Positions 10,491 through 21,617 of a stretch of DNA of 64,000 nucleotides are shown piece by piece. The DNA lies in contig NZ_MWVI01000095.1 in the NCBI RefSeq assembly GCF_002087295.1, forward strand, positions 1 to 64,000, read 5' to 3'. This DNA is from Vreelandella lionensis (GTDB taxonomy: Bacteria > Pseudomonadota > Gammaproteobacteria > Pseudomonadales > Halomonadaceae). Numbering within the stretch: the stretch's first letter is position 1; the number at the start of each line of letters is the position of its first letter. The notes below the pieces were generated by a model. It saw only the letters and a list, made by a program, of their open reading frames with translations. It was not told where the DNA came from and ran no database searches. The position numbers and the translations under genes were made by a program.

Positions 10491-11789
10491 AAATTATCAT
10501 TCTTGGCGCCGGCCAAGTGGGCGCAACGCTGGCCGAACACCTCGCCCGCGAGGAGAACGACATCACCGTCGTCGATACCGACGGCGCAAAACTGCGCGAA
10601 CTGCACACCAAGCTGGATATCCGCACGGTGACAGGTGCAGGCTCCTACCCCATTGTGCTACGCCAAGCAGGCTGCGAAGACGCCGATATGCTGATCGCGG
10701 TGACCAACACCGACGAGATCAATATGATCGCCTGTCAGGTGGCCCATACGCTGTTTCGCACCCCTACCAAAATTGCCCGCGTGCGCTCCACCGCTTACCT
10801 CACCCGTAAAGGGCTATTCGCCCATGAAGCGATTCCCATCGACGTGCTGATCAGCCCCGAGCAGGTGGCCACCGACCACGTGCGCCGCTTGATCGAGCAC
10901 CCCGGCGCGCTACAGGTGCTGGAGTTTGCCGGTGGTTTAGTGCAGCTGGTGGCGGTGAAGGCCTTCTATGGCGGCCCGCTGGTGGGTCAGGATCTGGCCT
11001 TTTTGGGCAAGCACATGCCTAACGTGGAAACCCGCGTGGCGGCGATTTACCGCCGCAACCGGCCGATCATTCCACGGGGCGACACGGTGATTGAAGCCGA
11101 CGACGAGGTGTTTTTCTTGGCGGCCCGCCGGGATATCCGCGCGGTGATGAGCGAGCTGCGCAAGGTGGAGCGGGACTTCCGCCGCGTGGTGATTGCCGGG
11201 GGCGGCAATATCGGCGAGCGGCTGGCGGAGCACTTGGAGCACAGCCATCAGGTGAAGATCATCGAGCAAAGCCTGGAGCGCTGCACCACGCTCTCCGAGC
11301 GGCTGGATCGCACAGTGGTCCTCCACGGCAGCGCCACCAGCAAGCGGCTGCTGGAAGAGGAGAATATCGAGGATTGCGATATCTTCTGCGCGCTGACCAA
11401 CGACGACGAAGTGAATATCATGTCGTCGCTACTGGCCAAGCGGTTGGGGGCGAAGAAGGTGCTCACACTGATCAACAACGCCGCCTACGTGGATTTGGTG
11501 CAGGGCGGCGATATCGACATCGCCATTTCCCCCCAGCAGGCCACCATTGGCAGCCTACTCACCCACGTGCGCCGGGGAGATATCGTCAATGTGCACTCCC
11601 TGCGCCGGGGCGCGGCGGAGGCCATTGAGGCCATCGCCCACGGCGATAAGCAGTCGTCAAAAGTGGTGGGCCATCGCCCATGGTGACGTGCGGGTGGAGA
11701 GCGGCGACCACGTGATTCTCTTTGTGATCGACAAGCGGCGCATTCGCGACGTGGAGCGCCTCTTCCAGGTCGGATTAAGCTTCTTTTAA
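10487..11789 (+). CDS. trkA: Trk potassium uptake NAD-binding regulatory subunit TrkA, with internal deletion near the C-terminus
   Basis: Peripheral RCK protein that binds nucleotides and gates TrkH/TrkI. Two RCK domains are visible, each opening with a dinucleotide-binding fold ([17 protein letters not shown] at residue 2 and [17 protein letters not shown] near 233). The frame stops at 11686 after KVVG, and the true end ([19 protein letters not shown] to FF) resumes in another frame to 11789. Comparison with the 458-residue E. coli protein shows that 24 codons, the stretch holding the KLPPGT motif of the second TrkA_C domain, are missing, plus one or two bases. A 12-base direct repeat (11629-11640 and 11669-11680) marks the spot. 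Either a real small deletion or an assembly slip. Confidence 0.88.
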
Positions 11790-11808
11790 CAGAAGCTTGC
11801 AATGAACG

Positions 11809-11827
11809 TCGCCACCAGGGGTGGCGA
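11809..11827 (+). terminator. Hairpin between trkA and the anti-sigma gene
   Basis: An 8-bp stem TCGCCACC/GGTGGCGA closes a 3-base loop in the convergent gap after trkA. There is no strong T run on either side, so it is a weak, possibly bidirectional, terminator. Confidence 0.45.
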
Positions 11828-11829
11828 TG

Positions 11830-12567
11830 TTAGATTTCTACCGCGCGGCCAATAAACTCAATGGGCCCGGTGGGCAGCCCGGTGGGCGAGCCAGAATCAT
11901 CTTCCAGCGTCAGCTCAAACAGCTGGTTATCCTCAAGCGGTGGCAGTTGATCCAAACGCAGGCGCAGCGGTTGCCCTGGCTCTACAAGCCCCAGCGAGAC
12001 AGGCGCTTGCCAATCATCGGCCTTGGTCCAGAACTCGAGCGCTTTGCCCTCCGGCACTTCAAACGTGCCCAAGGGAATCAACTGAATTTCCTGGCGATTC
12101 GCGGTCTGTACCACCCCCCCCGCCGACTGAGTTTGCGGCGCTAACAGCCCCACCATGTACTCAGGTGTTGAGGGTCCGGTGACCACGTTCGTCAGCATCA
12201 CGCTCATTGCCAATACAGCAGCGACACTGACCCCCGCCACCCCACGCCAAAACGGCAGGCTATGCGCCAAGCGACGACGCGGCACATGGGAGCTCGGCGT
12301 GCGATGAGGTATCGGACGCGAGGCGCTCGCAGACGATGCCTTCAGACTGCGCTCGATGCGCGGCCAGAGATAATCGGAGGGCGTGACCGGCTCCACCATC
12401 GGGGTATAGGGAAAGAAACGCTCTTCCCAATCCGCCACTGCTTTTTGCAGCTCAGGGTCGTTGGCTAAACGCGGCTCAAAAGCTTCGCGCTCGGTCATAG
12501 GCAGTGTGCCTAGCACGTACTCCCCGGCTAGGGCATGAAGGTCATCGGGTTCGTTTGAAGGGCTCAT
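11830..12567 (-). CDS. RskA-family anti-sigma factor
   Basis: Membrane-anchored inhibitor of the ECF sigma factor encoded just upstream. The N-terminal 90 residues form the sigma-binding segment (HALAGEYVLGTLPMTEREAFE is typical of RskA-like proteins); one transmembrane helix follows near residues 105-130, then a periplasmic anti-sigma-K domain with PLGTFEVPEGKALEFWTK. The ATG at 12567 overlaps the sigma stop in an ATGA arrangement and has GGGAG 9 bases upstream; a GTG three codons earlier is also possible. Intact, 245 residues. The stimulus is unknown. No zinc-binding HxxxCxxC motif is visible, which fits the RskA class. Confidence 0.86.
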   Translation of the reverse strand: MSPSNEPDDLHALAGEYVLGTLPMTEREAFEPRLANDPELQKAVADWEERFFPYTPMVEPVTPSDYLWPRIERSLKASSASASRPIPHRTPSSHVPRRRLAHSLPFWRGVAGVSVAAVLAMSVMLTNVVTGPSTPEYMVGLLAPQTQSAGGVVQTANRQEIQLIPLGTFEVPEGKALEFWTKADDWQAPVSLGLVEPGQPLRLRLDQLPPLEDNQLFELTLEDDSGSPTGLPTGPIEFIGRAVEI

Positions 12568-13187
12568 GCCATACACTCCCGTAAGCGAAGTAGGCTGCGC
12601 TTAATCCAGGCTTTTACGGTGCCCAGCGGCGCGCCCGTGTGCGCCGCAATCTCTGCATGGGACAAACCATCCACATAAGCATGCAGCACGCAGTTACGGC
12701 GTTCGGTTTCCAACTGCTGCAGGCACTCGTCCATCCGTTGGCCGGTTTGCCAATCGAAGGCGTCCGTCACCCGCGACGCCTGCTGGAAGGTGTCGTCGTC
12801 ATCGAGTTCGTGGGGGTCATCCAGGTCGACACTCACTTCGCGGTCACGGCCACGGATGGCATTCAGCGCCAAGTGGCGGGCAATACTGAAGATCCAGGTA
12901 CGGGCAGCACCTTTTTGAGGGTCGAAGCTGTCAGCGCGCTGCCAAATGTTCAGGCAGGCATCGTGGACAATGTCTTCAGCCATGCCTCGGTCTTTCACAA
13001 TGCGCAAAACAACACCAAGCAGCTTGGCACCTTCGTACTGATAAAGCTGTTGTAGCGCTGCGTGCTCCCCACGGGCGCAGCGGGCGAGCGCATCAGCATA
13101 ATCGAATTCATGAGTGGGCCTTCCGTGGCCGTTCTCGGTGCTAATGGTGTTAGCCTTACCTGTTTCAGACATATCGCGTTCAGACAC
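12564..13187 (-). CDS. ECF RNA polymerase sigma factor (SigK-like)
   Basis: Extracytoplasmic-function sigma factor of about 207 residues. Region 2 reads AEDIVHDACLNIWQRA and GAARTWIFSIARHLALNAIRGRDR; region 4 reads LSHAEIAAHTGAPLGTVKAWIKRSLLRLRECM, a standard helix-turn-helix. The AGGGAG box six bases before ATG 13187 supports this start over the Met five codons later. Stop and start overlap with the anti-sigma gene, so the pair is co-translated. A DUF3455 gene lies 126 bases upstream on the same strand and is a probable member of its regulon. Confidence 0.9.
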   Translation of the reverse strand: MSERDMSETGKANTISTENGHGRPTHEFDYADALARCARGEHAALQQLYQYEGAKLLGVVLRIVKDRGMAEDIVHDACLNIWQRADSFDPQKGAARTWIFSIARHLALNAIRGRDREVSVDLDDPHELDDDDTFQQASRVTDAFDWQTGQRMDECLQQLETERRNCVLHAYVDGLSHAEIAAHTGAPLGTVKAWIKRSLLRLRECMA

Positions 13188-13243
13188 ATCTTCGCTCCCT
13201 GGGAACGCGCCGGCATCGGTCGTCGCACTGCCAGAAGCATAGC

Positions 13244-13274
13244 GGCTAGGGAGCCTGGATACGAGTCCCTAGCC
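13244..13274 (-). repeat. Nine-base inverted repeat between DUF3455 and the sigma gene
   Basis: GGCTAGGGA (13244-13252) pairs perfectly with TCCCTAGCC (13266-13274) around a 13-base loop. It has no T run on the minus strand, so it may act as an attenuator, an RNA-stability hairpin or a protein site between the two genes. Confidence 0.5.
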
Positions 13275-13312
13275 TTACTGAACTTAATAAAGGTGAGTCA
13301 GTATTGGAACGC

Positions 13313-13837
13313 TTAGTTCGCGGTCCAGAAGATGTAGTCGGCTTGATACGTCACGACGGCAGTGGCGCCCTCGTGGCCCTCGTCACAGGCAACATCAGGG
13401 GCAACGCCGCCTTGGGTGTTCAGGCGCTGGATGTAGCTAACACCGCTCATGGCGCCTTCGCCTTCAGCCGGGTTGGCTTCAACAAGCTGCAACGGAATGT
13501 TGCCATCGCCATTTGGCGCCACGGCTAGCTGGGTGCCGGTAATTTTAGAACCATCCAGGGCTTCCCAAGTAGCGGGCGGGCCGTAGTAGCTGCCTACCTG
13601 GGTGCCTTCGCTATCGTTCAGCGCAGCGTGCGGGCCTTTGAATACCCAGCCCATGGTGCCGTCTTCTTTGGCTTCACACATGTAAGTAATAGCGCCAACG
13701 CCCACGGTTTCGAGAGCGACGGTATTGCCGTCCGGTACTTGGACTTCGGCGGGCGTCATGTCAGCCAGCGCGACGTGACTGAAGGATGCAATCAAGGTAG
13801 CGGCGAGAGTAGCACGCGTTATATGTTGGATGGTCAT
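13313..13837 (-). CDS. Exported DUF3455 domain protein
   Basis: A secreted protein of unknown function. A signal peptide (TRATLAATLIASFSHVALA, cleaved before DMTPAE) precedes a beta-rich DUF3455 domain with PAEVQVPDG, YMCEAKEDG, GPHAALND, YYGPPATWEALDGS and a C-terminal cysteine in the DVACDEGHEG turn. The ATG at 13837 is chosen because it begins the signal peptide and follows AAGGAGACTGAA; an in-frame Met 21 codons upstream adds no sensible sequence. DUF3455 genes commonly sit beside ECF sigma/anti-sigma pairs, as here, which suggests it is a target or effector of that stress response. Intact at about 174 residues. Confidence 0.82.
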   Translation of the reverse strand: MTIQHITRATLAATLIASFSHVALADMTPAEVQVPDGNTVALETVGVGAITYMCEAKEDGTMGWVFKGPHAALNDSEGTQVGSYYGPPATWEALDGSKITGTQLAVAPNGDGNIPLQLVEANPAEGEGAMSGVSYIQRLNTQGGVAPDVACDEGHEGATAVVTYQADYIFWTAN

Positions 13838-13888
13838 TTCAGTCTCCTTGGGTTTTGTATCAACCGCTTTAAATAGCGGCTGTATAGG

Positions 13889-13918
13889 GGATACACACAA
13901 GGAGACGGTTTGGATGCA
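13889..13918 (-). promoter_or_regulatory. Possible ECF sigma promoter for the DUF3455 gene
   Basis: On the minus strand TGCATCCA (13911-13918) is followed 16 bases later by GTATCC (13889-13894). This resembles the bipartite promoters of ECF factors, and it lies about 55 bases before the DUF3455 start. Assigned from pattern and context only. Confidence 0.38.
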
Positions 13919-13952
13919 CTCTTTTTTAAAAAAAGTTTAATTATTTAAAAAA

Positions 13953-15056
13953 TTATCGGCTCACCCCATCCACCGCGACTTGGCGCGGGCAGGCATTGCC
14001 GTTGGCATCAAACAGGTGGCAGCGCTGACCAGCGATTCCCAAGCGCGAGACCTGCCCCTCTTCCAGCCGTGTCAGGCCATCCAGACGCTGGGTCAAAGGG
14101 GTATCGATACCCGCCACCTGCCAGTGAGCGAGGGTTTCATAGCCCAGCTTTTCGGCCACCATCAGGGTCGCGCTCAGCGTTGCATCCGCTTGCTCAGCCG
14201 CCACGAAGTCTTCTGCCCGCAGCCCTAGCGTGGCGTGTTCACCGGCCTGAAGCTGCTGACCGCCCACCGCCACCGCCAGCGTTTCACCGCTGTGCAGGCG
14301 CACCACGGTTTGGCGCTCGCCGGGGTCGACCACCGTCCCCGGCAGCGTATTGATACGCGGCGAGCCGATAAACTCCGCCACCTCAAGGGTATTGGGAAAG
14401 TGATACAGCGACAGCGGCGCGCCTACCTGGGCAATACGCCCCTTGGAGAGCAGCACGATACGATCCGCCAGGGTCATCGCCTCCACCTGATCGTGGGTAA
14501 CGTAGATCATTGGTGGCGTTTAAGCGCTTGTGCAGCGCGGCGATCTGTACCCGCATATCGACTCGCAGTGCGGCATCCAAATTGGAAAGCGGCTCGTCGA
14601 ATAGGAACACTGCAGGCTCTTTGACCAGGGTGCGGCCAATGGCGACCCGCTGGCGCTGGCCGCCGGAGAGGTCTTTGGGCTTGCGCTCCAGAAGCTCGGT
14701 GAGGTGCAGCATCTCGGCGGCGTGCTCCACGCGGCGGCGAATTTCTGCTTTGTCGGTGCGTGCCAGCTTCAAGCCAAACGCCATGTTCTCGGCCACGCTC
14801 ATGTGCGGGTAGAGGGCGTAGGATTGGAACACCATGCCGATGTCCCGCTCCTGGGGCGGAATCTCGTTGATCCGCTGGCCATCGAGCTGCATATCTCCGG
14901 TGGTAATGTCCTCCAGACCCGCAATCATGCGTAGCAGCGTGGATTTACCGCAGCCGGAGGGGCCCACGAAAACGACGAACTCGCCGTCTTCGATGGTGAG
15001 GTCGATATCCCGTGAGATTTCGACACCATCGAAGGATTTACCGATGCAGCTGAGGG

Positions 15057-15069
<13 letters not shown>
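13953..15069 (-). CDS. malK: Maltose/maltodextrin ABC transporter ATPase MalK, frameshifted
   Basis: ATP-binding subunit energising maltose uptake, presumably with MalFG at 4.6-7 kb. From the start at 15069: Walker [10 protein letters not shown] at about 36-44, Q-loop [10 protein letters not shown], signature LSGGQ at 134-138, Walker [13 protein letters not shown], then a C-terminal TOBE regulatory domain. An extra base at 14510/14511 (ACCAATG where ACCATG is expected) shifts the frame just before [16 protein letters not shown]. Corrected length is about 371 residues, normal for MalK. The start overlaps the end of the alpha-glucosidase gene by 13 bases, so the two form an operon preceded by MalT-box-like sites. 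Confidence 0.9.
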
Positions 15070-16811
<1,742 letters not shown>

Positions 16812-16829
16812 CTACGCCGCTCGATAGAA

Positions 16830-16872
16830 TCCTCCCCCACTGGGCATACCAGGCGTAGGCCCGGGGAGGAGT
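16830..16872. promoter_or_regulatory. MalT-box-like sites upstream of the glucosidase-malK operon
   Basis: TCCTCCCCC (16830-16838) and GGGGAGGAGT (16863-16872) match the MalT box GGGGAKGAGG in opposite orientations. They lie in the 147-base gap between the malT stop and the glucosidase start. Together with the pair before malE, this suggests a MalT regulon of two local operons. Confidence 0.52.
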
Positions 16873-16886
16873 GGTCACACGGCGCC

Positions 16887-19607
16887 TTACTCCCCCTGGA
16901 TATGCGCCCAGCGCTGTCCGGCCAGGGCAATGGCCTCGTCCCGGCGGCGGATATTCTGCTTTTGGTAGAGGCTGCGGATATGGGTTTTGATGGTGGTCGG
17001 TGCTACCGAGAGCTGCTCGGCAATCTGTTCGTTGGAGAGCCCGGCGTGAATCAGCCCCAGGATTTGCCATTCGCGGCGGGTCAGCGGCGAGGTGCGGATC
17101 AGCTCTGGCACGTCGGGCCTCGCGACAATATCCGCGATGACCGTTTCATCTAGCATTAAGCGTCGGGCGCAGCCGAAATCCTTCTGTTGGCCCGCCAGCG
17201 CCAACAGCCGTTCTGCCCTCGCCTGCTCTAAAGCCGCTAGCGTGCCGCTGGCGAGTAAGCCGTTGAGCAGTTCCCCAAGCGGTTTCCCCAAGCGCAGAAA
17301 ACTGCCTACCAGCGCGGTACGGGAAGCCAAGCTGAGCGCTTGATGCATGTGGTGGCGGGCTTGCGTCTCCTGGCCAGCCGACCACGCAGCGGCCGCGAGG
17401 CAGAGCTGATTGCGGTTGGCATCGGTAACCAGCCCTAGTCTTTGAGTATGCACTTCGAGCGCTTCCAGAAGCGTGCGGGCCTCCTCGCACTGGCCCAACA
17501 GCGTGAGCGCTCGGGCGTGGTTGCGCACGTTGCATTGGGCAAAGTGGTTGGTGGCCCCTTCGGTAACGGGAGCGGGCGCTTCTTGGCGCCAGCGCTCCAC
17601 CGTGTCGAGGTCTTGCGTGGAGTGCCACCAGGCCAGCAGCGTGGCGTGGGCATTGGCCACCCAGTCGATATGGTAATCGCCTTCGGCGAGGATTTTACGC
17701 AACCGCCGGATATGGTCGGCGCACTGGGCCTGATCGCCACGGCTCTGGGCAATTTTGGCCAGTTGAATGTGGCACTGCAGCGTCCAACGCTCGCCCTGGT
17801 TATCCAGCACGGCAATGCCTTTCAGCGCGGCCTGCTCGGCTTCATCCAGGCGGTGCCACTCCCAGAGCACCTGGCTGCGAATCCGGTAGAGAAATTCCGC
17901 CACGGGCAGGTGCTCAAGCTCTGCTCGCTCCAGGTGGGCAAAGGCGCGTTCTTGAATATCGTAGGCAGCCTGCAAGCGCCCCTGGGCCACCAGCGTTTCC
18001 GACTGATGGCAGAACGACCACAGCAGCAGCTGGTGATCCTCTCGCTGGCGCGCCAAGCGCTCCACCTCGCGCACCCGCTGCAGCGACTCATCCAGATAGC
18101 CCAGCACAAAGCGCGCCTCGCTCAAAATGGCTGTCGCGGTCAGCGGGGTGGAGGCTAAATAGCGGGCGGGCACGGCCAGCGCCTGTTCGGCGAGCGGAGC
18201 GGCACGCTCGGCGTTGCCTTGATTGATCGCTAACTGGGCACGCAGGGTGGCAAACTCCGCGCTCAACACCTGCCACTCGGGCACCTCAAGCTGCGCTTCG
18301 ATCCAGCTAATCACCCGTGCGGTGATATCAAACTGAAACTGCGCATGGGAGACCCAGCCGTAGAGTAGCGCCAGCTCTGGGCGTGTCGAGATGTGCGGCT
18401 CCCCCAGCAGCCCAAGCCCTTGAGCCAGCAGCGCGTAGGCCCCGCTGGCCAACAGCGCTGGCCCTTGCGCGACCAGTAGACTAGCCACCTCCTCGGGCGA
18501 TTCCGCCAAAATGGCTTGGCGCAGTGCCATGATCGGGTCGTTGAGTGCCAACCAGGCTTGGCTGGCCCGCTGGTGCAGGGTGCGCTGGGTGGCAAGGCTA
18601 AGCTCGTGGCGACGGTGGCGCAGGTACTCCCCGAACAGCCGTTGAAAGCGGTACCACTGGGCGTGGGGGTCGGGCCGCTCGATAAATAGCCCCGCCTGTT
18701 CAAAGGCTTCCAACCGCTGGGTAAGCCGCTCGCCCTCCAGTAGGCGCGCCATCAATTCAGGGGTAAAGCGCTCCAGCACCCCAAGCTGCAGCATGAGTTC
18801 ACGCTCTTCAGGGGGCAGTGCCTCGGCCAGCAGCTCATCAAACCAAGCCACAAAATCAGGATGCCCGCCGTTTAAGCGCTCAACCAGCGCATCGAACCCG
18901 GCGCGGGTAGTGGTGCGCCCCACCAGCCAATTCAGTGCCATCACCCAACCGCCGCTTCTGCGTAGCGCTCGCTCCAGGCTCACCCGCGTAGGGGGAAAGC
19001 TGAGCTGCTCAGCGCAGAGGGTTTGCGCCTCTTCGCTATCGAAGGCCAAGGCGCTAAGGTCGATCTCTTCGAGTTCACCGCGCAGCCGCAGGCTGGCAAG
19101 GCCCAGCGCAGGGCAGGAGCGACTGGCCAGGGTCAGGGTCAGCCAGGGCGGCTGATGACGCAGCCAGTGGGCGAGCCCGGCTAAAATATCGGGGTGGGTA
19201 AGGTGTTCAAACTCATCCACCACCAATCGGCAGGCTGCGCGCTGTTCAGGCAGCTCGGCCAGCCAGCGCTCCAACTGCTCAACACACTCTTGCTCATCGC
19301 ACTCTGCCCCTTCGGCCAAAGGCGACAGCGGCGTATGCTCGCCTAGCAGCGACTGGATGGCCGCTTGCCAGTAGCTCAAAAAGCGCTCGGGCTGGTTATC
19401 GCGCTGATCCAAACGCAGCCAGGCCGCCTCTTGTTCCAGGGCGGGTAGGCGTTCAGCCAGCAGCGTGGTTTTGCCATACCCCGAAGGAGCCTGCACGACC
19501 AACAGGCGCACCCGTTCGTGCAACGCGAAGAAGTCATTGAGGCGCGGCCTTGCCACGACGCTCAGTGGCAGCGGCGGTGCTTTTAGCCTTTCTTGAAGCA
19601 GCGGCAT
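16887..19607 (-). CDS. malT: MalT, ATP-dependent LuxR-type activator of maltose genes
   Basis: Large STAND-type transcription activator that senses maltotriose. The 906-residue product (E. coli: 901) has a P-loop APSGYGKTT at residues 40-48, the following RFLSYWQAAIQ and ERFTPELMARLLEG blocks of the NTPase arm, a long helical TPR-like sensor, and a C-terminal LuxR HTH (PELIRTSPLTRREWQILGLI then SNEQIAEQLSVAPTTIKTHI). This is one of the longest undisturbed frames in the window. It precedes the glucosidase-malK operon on the same strand with MalT-box-like sites between. A lamB-like porin lies behind it, also on the minus strand. Confidence 0.95.
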   Translation of the reverse strand: MPLLQERLKAPPLPLSVVARPRLNDFFALHERVRLLVVQAPSGYGKTTLLAERLPALEQEAAWLRLDQRDNQPERFLSYWQAAIQSLLGEHTPLSPLAEGAECDEQECVEQLERWLAELPEQRAACRLVVDEFEHLTHPDILAGLAHWLRHQPPWLTLTLASRSCPALGLASLRLRGELEEIDLSALAFDSEEAQTLCAEQLSFPPTRVSLERALRRSGGWVMALNWLVGRTTTRAGFDALVERLNGGHPDFVAWFDELLAEALPPEERELMLQLGVLERFTPELMARLLEGERLTQRLEAFEQAGLFIERPDPHAQWYRFQRLFGEYLRHRRHELSLATQRTLHQRASQAWLALNDPIMALRQAILAESPEEVASLLVAQGPALLASGAYALLAQGLGLLGEPHISTRPELALLYGWVSHAQFQFDITARVISWIEAQLEVPEWQVLSAEFATLRAQLAINQGNAERAAPLAEQALAVPARYLASTPLTATAILSEARFVLGYLDESLQRVREVERLARQREDHQLLLWSFCHQSETLVAQGRLQAAYDIQERAFAHLERAELEHLPVAEFLYRIRSQVLWEWHRLDEAEQAALKGIAVLDNQGERWTLQCHIQLAKIAQSRGDQAQCADHIRRLRKILAEGDYHIDWVANAHATLLAWWHSTQDLDTVERWRQEAPAPVTEGATNHFAQCNVRNHARALTLLGQCEEARTLLEALEVHTQRLGLVTDANRNQLCLAAAAWSAGQETQARHHMHQALSLASRTALVGSFLRLGKPLGELLNGLLASGTLAALEQARAERLLALAGQQKDFGCARRLMLDETVIADIVARPDVPELIRTSPLTRREWQILGLIHAGLSNEQIAEQLSVAPTTIKTHIRSLYQKQNIRRRDEAIALAGQRWAHIQGE

Positions 19608-19633
19608 GGCCCTCTCCTTGACTACCCAAAACC

Positions 19634-19654
19634 TAGCCTAGTAAACCTAGGCTA
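19634..19654. repeat. Eight-base perfect inverted repeat upstream of malT
   Basis: TAGCCTAG (19634-19641) and CTAGGCTA (19647-19654) flank a 5-base spacer, 27 bases before the malT start and just after the lamB terminator. It could be an operator for malT or a second hairpin backing up the terminator, since GGTTTTG follows it on the minus strand. Confidence 0.45.
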
Positions 19655-19681
19655 ATAAAAAGCCCGCGACGAATCGCGGGC
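19655..19681 (-). terminator. Rho-independent terminator after lamB
   Basis: The stem 19662-19669 pairs with 19674-19681 around a tetraloop (TTCG on the minus strand) and is followed on that strand by TTTTTATT. It lies about 60 bases beyond the lamB stop. Confidence 0.88.
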
Positions 19682-19739
19682 AATCAGCATTGGTGAAACA
19701 AACGTATCAATAACAGCCTTGCTAGTGAGCGGTTCGCCC

Positions 19740-21356
<1,617 letters not shown>

Positions 21357-21389
21357 CTATTTGGAGCCGAAGAGCGACAGCCACTAAAA

Positions 21390-21403
21390 CTTAATCGATT
21401 AAG
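21390..21403. promoter_or_regulatory. LacI-family operator-like palindrome, distal
   Basis: CTTAATCGATTAAG is a perfect 14-base palindrome with the central CG typical of LacI/GalR operators. It lies about 115 bases upstream of lamB and 214 before the binding-protein gene. The likely ligand-responsive repressor is encoded at 27769-28818. Confidence 0.65.
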
Positions 21404-21541
21404 AGCTAGTAAACCAACAAGCTTTTACTAATTATCGACCAATGTCTAAAGCACTATTTATCTTAGAGAAACCGAATTGAAATAGATTAGACAAAAGTCT
21501 CTATTGAACTTCACGACGACAGACGGCTAACTGGCAGCGTA

Positions 21542-21555
21542 CTTAATCGTTTAAG
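21542..21555. promoter_or_regulatory. LacI-family operator-like palindrome, proximal
   Basis: CTTAATCGTTTAAG differs from the distal site by one base and lies 63 bases before the binding-protein start. The two centres are 152 bases apart, compatible with looping repression of both divergent genes. Confidence 0.65.
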
Positions 21556-21617
21556 TAGGCGCTACAAGCGCTCTGATCCCCCATCACCCACAACAATAAA
21601 CGCCGAGGAACGCCGTA

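Noticed and set aside
17442..18158. 238-codon plus-strand open frame inside malT
   Set aside because: Antisense to the TPR-like sensor of MalT; no independent support.
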